5,471 nucleotides of DNA from Muribaculaceae bacterium (GTDB lineage: Bacteria > Bacteroidota > Bacteroidia > Bacteroidales > Muribaculaceae), in assembly GCA_029056365.1 (NCBI GenBank), contig JAIDBM010000012.1, positions 1 to 5,471 of the forward strand, in the 5' to 3' direction. The position numbers were made by a program, and so were the translations under genes. The notes beneath the pieces are model-generated. The model ran no database searches and was not told where the DNA came from. It saw only the letters and a list, made by a program, of their open reading frames with translations. Of the stretch, positions 1 through 5,063 are shown in pieces. How positions within the stretch are numbered: position 1 is the stretch's first letter; the number at the start of each line of letters is the position of its first letter.

Positions 1-78
1 CTGGAGGCTATATTGGCACTCGTCTAAACTGATGAGCTAAATCTTCGTATCCTTTGTTTTCGCTGAATAGTTACATAA
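1..78. other. Non-coding stretch upstream of the pheS promoter
   Basis: All three plus-strand frames close within about 40 nt (stops near 25-27, 28-30 and 37-39), so at most the last few codons of a gene entering from the left could lie here. I recognise none of these short tails. I see no tRNA, riboswitch or terminator hairpin. A second TTTG (53-56) lies 20 nt before TAATTTG (76-82), an imperfect echo of the main promoter; I do not call it. Confidence 0.4.
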
Positions 79-110
79 TTTGTGTAATTACAGAAAATAT
101 CGTAATTTTG
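79..110 (+). promoter_or_regulatory. Bacteroidota-type primary sigma promoter for the pheS operon
   Basis: The -33 element TTTG (79-82) and the -7 element TAATTTTG (103-110, exact match to TAnnTTTG) are separated by 20 nt, the spacing expected for the Bacteroidota primary sigma factor. Transcription would start a few bases downstream, giving a leader of roughly 15-20 nt before the ATG at 134. Such a short leader leaves no room for an attenuator or T-box. It is the only full two-box match I found ahead of the six plus-strand genes. The boxes are seen directly; the assignment rests on the known consensus. Confidence 0.75.
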
Positions 111-133
111 CACATTAAACAAAATATGCACCG

Positions 134-1153
134 ATGCTTGAAAAAATCAAACAACTCCACGATGAAATAGCCGCTCTTACAGCTGCCGATGCTGCCGAAG
201 TAGAGGCCCTACGCATAAAATACCTCAGCAAGAAAGGACTTGTACCTGCGCTTATGGCCGACTTCCGCAATGTGCCATCCGAACAGAAACGCACCGTAGG
301 CCCGGCAATAAACGAGCTGAAGACTTTCGCCACCGACAAAATCAACGCCTTGCGAGAAGCTGTCGAAAACAAAGGCTGCGACCTCAGCGGCATCGACCTG
401 ACCCGTTCGGCATCTCCGGTACGTTTGGGCACCAGGCACCCGCTTTCGATCGTACGCGAAGAAATAATAGCCATTTTCCGGCGTCTTGGCTTCACTATAG
501 CCGAAGGACCGGAAATCGAAGACGACTGGCATGTGTTCTCCTCGCTCAACTTTGCCGAAGACCATCCGGCCCGCGACATGCAGGACACCTTCTTCATACA
601 GCGCAATCCCGATGTGCTGCTGCGCACCCATACATCATCGGTTCAATCGCGTGTGATGGAATGCAGCGAACCCCCTGTACGCATCATATGCCCCGGCCGT
701 GTATACCGCAACGAAGCCATATCGGCCCGCGCTCATTGCTTCTTCCACCAGCTGGAGGCCCTGTATGTCGACAAAAACGTAACCTTCGCCGACCTTCGCC
801 AGACACTCATGTACTTCGCGCAGGAAATGTTCGGTCAGGACACACGCATACGTCTGCGTCCGAGCTACTTCCCCTTCACCGAACCATCGGCCGAAATGGA
901 CATCAGCTGCAATCTCTGCGGCGGCAAGGGCTGTTCGTTCTGCAAAGGAACCGGTTGGGTGGAAATCCTGGGCTGCGGCATGGTGGACCCGAACGTACTG
1001 CGCAGCTGCGGCATCGACCCTGACGTATACAGCGGATTCGCCCTCGGCATGGGTATAGAGCGAATCACCAATCTCAAATATCAGGTCAAGGACCTGCGCA
1101 TGTTCTCTGAAAACGATGTGCGCTTCCTTGAGGAATTCACAGCAGCCCGCTGA
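134..1153 (+). CDS. pheS: Phenylalanine--tRNA ligase alpha subunit
   Basis: Catalytic alpha chain of the (alpha-beta)2 class II synthetase that charges tRNA-Phe with phenylalanine in the cytoplasm, using ATP. The 339 residues match the usual family length. An N-terminal helical arm (about 1-90, tRNA-binding coiled coil) precedes the class II core. Recognisable motifs are RTHTSSVQ (164-171), GRVYRN with motif 2 arginines (188-193) followed by FHQLEAL, and motif 3 GFALGMGIER (301-310). Ala303 in the last motif is the conserved small residue lining the phenylalanine pocket. Cysteines 259, 262, 267 and 270 form a CX2CX4CX2C knuckle typical of many bacterial PheS. The ATG at 134 follows the promoter closely; an out-of-frame ATG at 126 opens only a 14-codon reading. 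pheT is not adjacent, so the beta chain must be encoded elsewhere. First gene of the operon. Confidence 0.97.
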   Translation: MLEKIKQLHDEIAALTAADAAEVEALRIKYLSKKGLVPALMADFRNVPSEQKRTVGPAINELKTFATDKINALREAVENKGCDLSGIDLTRSASPVRLGTRHPLSIVREEIIAIFRRLGFTIAEGPEIEDDWHVFSSLNFAEDHPARDMQDTFFIQRNPDVLLRTHTSSVQSRVMECSEPPVRIICPGRVYRNEAISARAHCFFHQLEALYVDKNVTFADLRQTLMYFAQEMFGQDTRIRLRPSYFPFTEPSAEMDISCNLCGGKGCSFCKGTGWVEILGCGMVDPNVLRSCGIDPDVYSGFALGMGIERITNLKYQVKDLRMFSENDVRFLEEFTAAR

Positions 1154-1155
1154 CA

Positions 1156-1542
1156 ATGAGTCTGCAGGTACTCGCCGATCTGGCAGTAGTCGCTGCCGGA
1201 GGCGCCATAGGATGCATGAGCCGGTATGGAGTCGAACACATTGGTATTTTCGACAACGACAAATATTACTACACCGTAGCCATCAACATTTCAGGATGCA
1301 TTCTCATAGGAGTGCTGTGGGCTCTGCTGCATCACTGGAATGCCGACCGCATGTGGTATCTTTTTCTGCTCACAGGCACACTGGGCGGCTACACCACATA
1401 CTCGGCATTCACCCTTGATGCCATGGAACTGGTACAGCAAGGACGCGCTCTGCGTGCGCTCTTCTACATAGCCGTGACATTCATCGGCGGTCTCGGGGGC
1501 TGCGCACTTGGACTCTTCGGCACAGAACGCCTGTTGAAATGA
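1156..1542 (+). CDS. crcB: Fluoride-specific ion channel CrcB/Fluc
   Basis: Small inner-membrane fluoride exporter that works as an antiparallel dimer and keeps cytoplasmic fluoride low. The 128 residues form four hydrophobic segments. Family signatures are GGAIGCMSRY (15-24, with Arg23), the polar Asn44 in TM2 (AINISG) and the broken TM3 motif GGYTTYSAFT (77-86). In the Phe box the first aromatic is Tyr82 instead of the usual Phe; the second is Phe85. It begins 2 nt after the pheS stop and its TGA overlaps the nth start (ATGA), so translational coupling is likely. There is no fluoride riboswitch directly ahead of it, which suggests constitutive expression with pheS. Family assignment is firm; regulation is inferred. 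Confidence 0.92.
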   Translation: MSLQVLADLAVVAAGGAIGCMSRYGVEHIGIFDNDKYYYTVAINISGCILIGVLWALLHHWNADRMWYLFLLTGTLGGYTTYSAFTLDAMELVQQGRALRALFYIAVTFIGGLGGCALGLFGTERLLK

Positions 1543-2213
1543 CACAGAAAGAACGCTGCATGCTTATCGTGGAGCGGTTCCGGCAGACAATGCCTGTAGC
1601 CGAAACCGAACTTCACTACAACAATCCGTATCAGCTTCTGGTGGCGGTGATTCTGTCGGCCCAATGCACCGACAAACGTGTTAACATGATTACTCCGGGG
1701 CTGTTCGAGGCGTATCCCGATGCCGCGTCGCTTGCTGCTGCCGAAGACATCGACGTATACAATCTCATACGCTCGGTGAGCTATCCGAACAACAAAACCA
1801 AGTCGCTCATCGGCATGGCACGCAATCTGTGCCGGGATTTCGGCGGGGAAGTACCATCGACAATGGACGAACTGCTGACCCTGCCGGGAGTCGGACGCAA
1901 GACTGCCAATGTGATACTGTCGGTAGTGTTCGGGCAGGCCGCCATGGCAGTCGACACCCATGTGTTCCGTGTAAGCGAACGGCTCGGGCTCACCACACGC
2001 AGCAAGAATGTAGAATCAACCGAACGCAAGCTCATGCAGCTGCTTCCCCGCGAAGTCGTGGCCACAGCCCACCACTGGCTTATTCTACACGGCCGTTATG
2101 TGTGCAAGGCACGTAAACCGCTTTGCGATAATTGCAAGCTCACCGACTTATGCCGATATTACAAAAAAAATGTATCTCATTCCGGAGCCACCGGCATGTC
2201 CGGCACGCTCTGA
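1539..2213 (+). CDS. nth: Endonuclease III (bifunctional DNA glycosylase/AP lyase)
   Basis: Removes oxidised pyrimidines such as thymine glycol and cleaves the resulting abasic site by beta-elimination, starting base excision repair. The 224 residues fit the family. The helix-hairpin-helix LPGVGRKTA (115-123) carries the catalytic Schiff-base Lys121, and VDTHV (138-142) carries the catalytic Asp139. The C-terminal [4Fe-4S] ligands are Cys189, Cys196, Cys199 and Cys205 in the classic CX6CX2CX5C spacing. The early LSAQCTD (39-45) is also diagnostic. A tail of about 19 residues follows the cluster; it contains a run of eight A (2163-2170), a possible slippage spot. The start overlaps the crcB stop by 4 nt. 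xth, which processes the blocked 3' ends Nth leaves, is the last gene of the same run. Confidence 0.97.
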   Translation: MTQKERCMLIVERFRQTMPVAETELHYNNPYQLLVAVILSAQCTDKRVNMITPGLFEAYPDAASLAAAEDIDVYNLIRSVSYPNNKTKSLIGMARNLCRDFGGEVPSTMDELLTLPGVGRKTANVILSVVFGQAAMAVDTHVFRVSERLGLTTRSKNVESTERKLMQLLPREVVATAHHWLILHGRYVCKARKPLCDNCKLTDLCRYYKKNVSHSGATGMSGTL

Positions 2214-2223
2214 ATAACGATTA

Positions 2224-2886
2224 ATGGAAGAAACATTCATCTTTATCATAGAAATGCTCGGCACGGTAGCTTTCGCCATATCGGGCATACGCCTTGCCGC
2301 CGCCAAACGCTTCGACTGGTTCGGCGCATATGTGGTAGGGTTAATTACAGCCATAGGCGGAGGCACTCTGCGCGATGTGCTGCTCGATATAACCGTGTTC
2401 TGGATGGACAACTGGAGCTATATGGCCGTTACCGGCCTATCGCTGGCCGCCGTGATAGTATTCCAGCGCGCACTGGTAGGCGGCATGCGCACATTGTTCA
2501 TATTCGATGCCATCGGCCTGGCCCTGTTTGTAGTGGTAGGCATTCAGAAAACCTTGGCCGCAGGATACCCTATGTGGGTGGCAGTGGTGATGGGTATCAT
2601 AACCGGCTCATTCGGCGGAGTAACGCGCGACATTCTGATCAACGAGGAGCCGCTCTTCTTCCGCAAAGACATTTATGCCACCGCATGTCTGGCGGGCGGA
2701 ATCGCATACTGGCTTATCGGTCTTACCGGTCTGCCGGAACTTGTGCCGCAGATAAGCTGCGCCGCTGTAGTGATTGGCCTGCGTTGCCTGGCTGTACACT
2801 ACAACTGGTCGCTGCCTATACTGAAAGTCGATGAAAAATCTTTGCCTGAAAACGCCGAAAAAAAACAATGCAAAAACAAAACATAA
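2224..2886 (+). CDS. TRIC/UPF0126 (YicG-like) trimeric cation channel family protein
   Basis: Polytopic inner-membrane protein, 220 residues, made of two repeated three-helix halves. The first contains ISGIRLAAAKRFDWFGA and the glycine-rich kink motif GGGTLRD (45-51); the second contains FDAIGLALF (94-102) and the matching FGGVTRD (130-136). This duplicated signature defines the prokaryotic relatives of animal TRIC channels, some of which conduct potassium as trimers. The physiological role in this bacterium is not known. The last 20 or so residues are lysine- and glutamate-rich and probably cytoplasmic. Its ATG is 10 nt after the nth stop, and its 3' end overlaps the next gene by 19 nt. YicG is the name of an E. 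coli relative; I give no symbol. Confidence 0.88.
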   Translation: MEETFIFIIEMLGTVAFAISGIRLAAAKRFDWFGAYVVGLITAIGGGTLRDVLLDITVFWMDNWSYMAVTGLSLAAVIVFQRALVGGMRTLFIFDAIGLALFVVVGIQKTLAAGYPMWVAVVMGIITGSFGGVTRDILINEEPLFFRKDIYATACLAGGIAYWLIGLTGLPELVPQISCAAVVIGLRCLAVHYNWSLPILKVDEKSLPENAEKKQCKNKT

Positions 2887-3284
2887 TCCAGTTCGTAAAA
2901 TACTGTATGGTAGGCATTCTCAACACCATGGTATGCCTCGGAACCATATTCATCTGCAAGTCGCTGCTCGGCGTAAACCCATATTTGTCCAACGCTCTGG
3001 GTTACCTTGCCGGTGTGCTCAATTCCTTTCTGTGGAACCGTACCTGGGTGTTCCGCTCTCACGGACGCTATTCGCGCGAGGCAATCCGTTTCATGCTCGG
3101 CTGCGGTCTGTGCTACCTTGCCCAGCTGGCTGTGGTGATGGTTCTCAACCAGTCGCACTTCGGAAACTACGAATTCGATCTGGGTTTCTTCGTACTCTCG
3201 GGCTACGGCGTGGCCACTCTGCTGGGCAATGTAGTCTACACCCTATGTAACTTTGTATACAACCGACTGGTGGTATTCCGCTGA
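2868..3284 (+). CDS. GtrA family membrane protein
   Basis: Small protein of 138 residues with four predicted transmembrane helices. It shows the GtrA/DPMS signature: an N-terminal QFVKYCMVGILNT (8-20), then two copies of an N-x3-NR-x2-VF motif, one after TM2 (NSFLWNRTWVF) and one at the extreme C-terminus (NFVYNRLVVF). Relatives are thought to move or present polyprenyl-phosphate-linked sugars for cell-surface glycosylation. No glycosyltransferase lies nearby here, so the substrate cannot be inferred. The ATG at 2868 lies inside the 3' end of the TRIC-like gene in another frame, behind an A8 run and without a Shine-Dalgarno sequence; the overlap suggests coupled translation. Family call confident, function open. 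Confidence 0.87.
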   Translation: MQKQNIIQFVKYCMVGILNTMVCLGTIFICKSLLGVNPYLSNALGYLAGVLNSFLWNRTWVFRSHGRYSREAIRFMLGCGLCYLAQLAVVMVLNQSHFGNYEFDLGFFVLSGYGVATLLGNVVYTLCNFVYNRLVVFR

Positions 3285-3301
3285 ACATAACAACAAAAAT
3301 C

Positions 3302-4066
3302 ATGCTATTCGTATCATGGAACGTAAACGGCCTTCGGGCCGTATGTGGCAAAGGTTTTGCCGATATATTCACCGAATTCAATGCCGACTTTTTCTGTCTG
3401 CAGGAAATTAAACTCAGTGCCGGCCAACTCGACCTGCAGTTCCCCGGCTACGATGCGTACTGGAATTATGCCGAACGCAAGGGATACAGCGGCACAGCCA
3501 TTTTCAGCCGTCATAAACCGCTGAATGTAACCTACGGCATCGGCATTGACGAACACGATAAAGAGGGGCGCGTGATAACTCTCGAAATGCCCTCGTTCTT
3601 TCTCGTTACTGTATATACCCCGAATTCAAAAGACGGGCTGGCACGTCTCGACTACCGCATGAAATGGGAAGACGATTTCAGGCGGTATCTCAACACGCTC
3701 GACGCTTCGAAACCCGTAATCGTGTGCGGCGACCTCAATGTGGCTCATCAGGAGATAGACCTCAAGAATCCGTCGACCAACCGGCGCAGCGCCGGCTTTA
3801 CCGATGAGGAACGCGACTGCATGACCCGTCTGCTTGAAAGCGGCTTTACCGATTCGTTCCGCAGCAAGTATCCCGATACCGAAGGCGCATACTCGTGGTG
3901 GAGCTACCGCATGCGGGCACGCGAACGCAACGCAGGCTGGCGCATCGACTATTTTCTGGTAAGCGACCGACTTTCTCCACTTGTCACCGATGCACGGATC
4001 CACTCCGATGTATTCGGCTCTGACCACTGTCCGGTATCGCTTGACATTGAAATCCGAACCGAATAA
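3302..4066 (+). CDS. xth: Exodeoxyribonuclease III / AP endonuclease (ExoA-Xth type)
   Basis: Magnesium-dependent AP endonuclease and 3'-phosphodiesterase of the EEP fold. It cuts 5' of abasic sites and cleans blocked 3' ends in base excision repair. The 254 residues are complete for the family. Active-site residues are visible in order: Asn7 (SWNVNGLRA), Glu35 (LQEIKL), Tyr105 (VYTPNS), Asp144 and Asn146 (GDLNVAH), Asp216 (WRIDYFLVS), and Asp241-His242 (SDHCPV). The ATG at 3302 follows the gtrA stop by 17 nt, behind an A-rich leader. The final Glu codon and stop (GAATAA) coincide with the left edge of the putative insertion, so the last base of the stop codon would be supplied by the element. 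The same Glu-stop would result without it, so the protein appears unaltered. Confidence 0.96.
   Translation: MLFVSWNVNGLRAVCGKGFADIFTEFNADFFCLQEIKLSAGQLDLQFPGYDAYWNYAERKGYSGTAIFSRHKPLNVTYGIGIDEHDKEGRVITLEMPSFFLVTVYTPNSKDGLARLDYRMKWEDDFRRYLNTLDASKPVIVCGDLNVAHQEIDLKNPSTNRRSAGFTDEERDCMTRLLESGFTDSFRSKYPDTEGAYSWWSYRMRARERNAGWRIDYFLVSDRLSPLVTDARIHSDVFGSDHCPVSLDIEIRTE
4061..4065. repeat. Left copy of GAATA direct repeat (putative target-site duplication)
   Basis: GAATA abuts the left inverted repeat; an identical GAATA (5064-5068) abuts the right one. Five matching bases in this exact position would arise by chance about once in a thousand. It lies within the last codons of xth (GAA TAA). Confidence 0.55.
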
Positions 4067-4087
4067 CGCGAGTTCGGTATAAGAACT
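4066..4087 (+). repeat. Left terminal inverted repeat
   Basis: It begins ACGCGAGTTC and matches the reverse complement of 5042-5063 at 21 of 22 positions, differing only at 4078. Like the right end it can fold (4070-4075 with 4083-4088, including one G-T pair). The outer part of its distal arm has diverged, so only a half-length hairpin remains. Confidence 0.7.
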
Positions 4088-4124
4088 TTATGTACTTCAA
4101 CCAAGCAAAATACATAGAGTATTG

Positions 4125-4144
4125 GGCGGCCTTTCAAGGTCGCC
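4125..4144 (+). other. GC-rich hairpin, possible weak terminator downstream of xth
   Basis: GGCGGCC (4125-4131) pairs with GGTCGCC (4138-4144) over a 6-nt loop, including one G-T pair. It is followed by a broken T-rich stretch (TGACTTATTTG) and not a clean T tract. It is the first GC-rich hairpin that an xth transcript would meet inside the element, so it may end some transcripts. Confidence 0.35.
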
Positions 4145-4302
4145 TGACTTATTTGTACCGTTTGGTGTTGTTAATCCCAGAGGACAAGCTGCCGCCCGTT
4201 TGACTCGGGTATCTCAAAGTCGAAATTCACTTCCGCTTCGTGGCGAACAGTCTTCCACAGAGATTAAAAGGGATATTATTATGAGAAAAAGACTAAGGAA
4301 AA

Positions 4303-4351
4303 TTTTAAGACCAGAGAACAAGAGAACCATGCAGTGGCTATGGTCTTAAAA
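4303..4351 (+). repeat. Hairpin with perfect 11-bp stem (start of array)
   Basis: TTTTAAGACCA (4303-4313) is the exact reverse complement of TGGTCTTAAAA (4341-4351), with a 27-nt loop. The left arm continues as octamer-like GACCAGAG and AACAAGAG blocks, the same theme as the later long stems. Confidence 0.75.
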
Positions 4352-4355
4352 GTAA

Positions 4356-4375
4356 CGTCGGCGCCCTCGCCGACG
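4356..4375 (+). repeat. GC hairpin P1, copy 1
   Basis: CGTCGGCG (4356-4363) and CGCCGACG (4368-4375) form a perfect 8-bp stem with the loop CCCT. The 25 bases 4351-4375 are the inverse of 4562-4586 with one mismatch, so P1 and the later GC hairpin P2 are inverted copies of one sequence. Confidence 0.85.
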
Positions 4376-4387
4376 GTGTTCCAGGCG

Positions 4388-4403
4388 GCTTTCCACGGAA
4401 GGC
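4388..4403 (+). repeat. Small hairpin, copy 1
   Basis: GCTTTCC (4388-4394) pairs with GGAAGGC (4397-4403), including one G-T pair, across a very tight AC loop that would open to four bases. The same sequence occurs in unit 2 at 4708-4723. Minor element; the structure is plausible only. Confidence 0.4.
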
Positions 4404-4439
4404 AAAAGGGAGATTGTGGGGAGAAATAGGCTATGGTAT

Positions 4440-4504
4440 TTTTTAGACCAGAGAACAAGAGAACAAGAGAAAATCTATAGTCCTATGGTTCTCTGGTCTA
4501 AAAA
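4440..4504 (+). repeat. Long hairpin H2, copy 1 (perfect 17-bp stem)
   Basis: Bases 4440-4456 (TTTTTAGACCAGAGAAC) are the exact reverse complement of 4488-4504, with a 31-nt loop. The left arm reads as octamers GACCAGAG, AACAAGAG, AACAAGAG (4446-4469) and the right arm as CTATAGTC, CTATGGTT, CTCTGGTC (4475-4498). Confidence 0.85.
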
Positions 4505-4561
4505 TTATGCAGATCTATGGTCTTGTCAGAATATTACCCTGGTTCTTAAAGCCGTGCAAGT

Positions 4562-4581
4562 CGTCGGCGAGGTCGCCGACG
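4562..4581 (+). repeat. GC hairpin P2, copy 1
   Basis: CGTCGGCG (4562-4569) pairs perfectly with CGCCGACG (4574-4581) around the loop AGGT. It is preceded by GCCGTGCAAGT and followed by GTTACTCAG. It recurs at 4874-4893 and, altered but still pairing, at 4995-5014. Confidence 0.85.
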
Positions 4582-4595
4582 TTACTCAGAGTTCC

Positions 4596-4642
4596 GGACT
4601 AAAGAACCAAAGAAAGTCTATAGTCCTATAGTTCTATAGTCT
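4596..4642 (+). repeat. Octamer hairpin H3, copy 1
   Basis: Bases 4596-4609 pair with 4629-4642: 11 Watson-Crick and one G-T pair out of 14. The right part contains three uninterrupted octamers, CTATAGTC, CTATAGTT, CTATAGTC (4618-4641). Confidence 0.6.
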
Positions 4643-4675
4643 GAAAGTTATGCATGGCTATGGTATTCAAAGTAA

Positions 4676-4695
4676 CGTCGGCGCCCTCGCCGACG
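4676..4695 (+). repeat. GC hairpin P1, copy 2
   Basis: Identical to the hairpin at 4356-4375: perfect 8-bp stem (4676-4683 with 4688-4695) and loop CCCT. Confidence 0.85.
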
Positions 4696-4760
4696 GTGTT
4701 TCAGGCGGCTTTCCACGGAAGGCAAAAGGGAGATTGTGGGGAGAAATAGGCTATGGTATC

Positions 4761-4815
4761 TTTAAGACCAGAGAGCCAAAGAAAGTCTATAGTCCTATGG
4801 TTCTCTGGTCTTAAA
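4761..4815 (+). repeat. Long hairpin H2, copy 2 (17-bp stem with paired changes)
   Basis: Bases 4761-4777 pair with 4799-4815 at 16 Watson-Crick positions plus one G-T, around a 21-nt loop. Relative to copy 1, the T-A pair 4444/4500 has become A-T (4764/4812), a change on both sides that keeps pairing. An A-T pair near the loop has become G-T. Confidence 0.8.
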
Positions 4816-4873
4816 ATTGTGCAGGGCTGTGCTCTTGTCTGAAGATTACCCTGGTTCTTAGAGCCGTGCAAGT

Positions 4874-4893
4874 CGTCGGCGGGGTCGCCGACG
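4874..4893 (+). repeat. GC hairpin P2, copy 2
   Basis: CGTCGGCG (4874-4881) pairs perfectly with CGCCGACG (4886-4893). The loop is GGGT here and AGGT in copies 1 and 3, so the change falls only in the loop. Confidence 0.85.
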
Positions 4894-4907
4894 TTACTCA
4901 GAGTTCC

Positions 4908-4954
4908 GGACTAAAGAACCGGAGAAAATCTATAGTTCTATGGTCCTCTGGTCT
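4908..4954 (+). repeat. Octamer hairpin H3, copy 2
   Basis: Bases 4908-4920 pair imperfectly with 4942-4954 (9 Watson-Crick and 2 G-T of 13). The right part again reads as octamers CTATAGTT, CTATGGTC, CTCTGGTC (4931-4954). Confidence 0.5.
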
Positions 4955-4961
4955 TAAAATT

Positions 4962-5036
4962 GTGCAGGACCCTGACTCTTGGAACTGTGCAAGTCGTTGG
5001 CGAGGTCGCCAACGTTGTTCCAATGCCGCCTTTCAT
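4962..5036 (+). repeat. Truncated third unit of the array
   Basis: After the unit boundary (GTGCA at 4962-4966) the sequence has lost most of the unit. It resumes at a degenerate ACCCTG...CTTGGAACTGTGCAAGT that parallels 4546-4561, then the GC hairpin 4995-5014. GTTGTTCC...CCGCCTTTC (5014-5034) then resembles the sequence that follows P1. It runs directly into the right terminal repeat. Confidence 0.6.
4995..5014 (+). repeat. GC hairpin P2, copy 3, with a compensated base pair
   Basis: CGTTGGCG (4995-5002) pairs perfectly with CGCCAACG (5007-5014) around loop AGGT. Relative to the other copies the C-G pair (4565/4578 in copy 1) is T-A here (4998/5011): both sides changed and the stem stayed intact. 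Confidence 0.85.
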
Positions 5037-5063
5037 ACGCGAGTTCTTATCCCGAACTCGCGT
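5037..5063. repeat. Right terminal inverted repeat and hairpin
   Basis: ACGCGAGTTC (5037-5046) and GAACTCGCGT (5054-5063) form a perfect 10-bp stem with a 7-nt loop. The last 22 bases (5042-5063) are the inverse of the left end 4066-4087 with one mismatch. The end is thus both a terminal repeat and a palindrome in itself. Confidence 0.75.

Larger units (their letters stand above)
4329..4649 (+). repeat. Tandem unit 1 of the hairpin array (321 bp)
   Basis: It aligns with 4650-4961. The best block, 4349-4439, matches 4669-4759 at 90 of 91 positions, differing only at 4381 (C) versus 4701 (T). Order inside the unit: GC hairpin 4356-4375, small hairpin 4388-4403, long hairpin 4440-4504, inverted GC hairpin 4562-4581, octamer hairpin 4596-4642. 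No credible reading frame spans it. Confidence 0.85.
4650..4961 (+). repeat. Tandem unit 2 of the hairpin array (312 bp)
   Basis: Second copy of 4329-4649, with the same order of hairpins: 4676-4695, 4708-4723, 4761-4815, 4874-4893, 4908-4954. It is shorter mainly because the loop of its long hairpin is 21 nt, not 31. Differences between the units fall mostly outside the GC hairpins and the block 4669-4759. Confidence 0.85.
4066..5063. mobile_element. Putative non-autonomous MITE-like element with internal hairpin array
   Basis: This 998-bp interval is bounded by inverted repeats (4066-4087 and 5042-5063; 21 of 22 positions match) and by the direct repeat GAATA on both sides. Deleting the element and one GAATA joins the xth stop codon straight to the bidirectional terminator, which is the expected form of an empty site. 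No transposase or other credible gene lies inside, so mobility would need a factor in trans. The interior is about 2.2 tandem copies of a hairpin-rich unit. Positions 4145-4300 lack these repeats and I recognise nothing there. The repeats and flanks are seen directly; that they result from transposition is inference. The alternative is a native long structured 3' region flanked by related hairpins. I cannot assign an IS family. Confidence 0.6.

Noticed and set aside
134..1156. Long minus-strand and second plus-strand frames inside pheS
   Set aside because: They lie antisense to or out of frame with a clearly conserved synthetase gene and show no family motif; they are by-products of its codon composition.
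1143..1160. Possible fluoride riboswitch before crcB
   Set aside because: Only 2 nt separate pheS and crcB, and I do not see the conserved pseudoknot sequence in the end of pheS.
3248..3255. TAACTTTG, an exact -7 box near the end of gtrA that could drive xth
   Set aside because: There is no TTTG or close match 19-21 nt upstream; single -7 matches also occur by chance inside genes (for example TACGTTTG at 420-427 in pheS).
4122..4349. Open frame of 75 codons at the left of the element, including a basic 22-codon ATG peptide from 4281
   Set aside because: It starts with TTG at the GC hairpin, has no recognisable motif, and its end runs through the hairpin repeat. It looks like chance openness in repeat DNA, although a decayed gene fragment cannot be excluded.
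4329..5014. Could the regular palindromes be a CRISPR array?
   Set aside because: The unit is over 300 bp, there are no unique spacers of uniform length, and no cas genes are in view.
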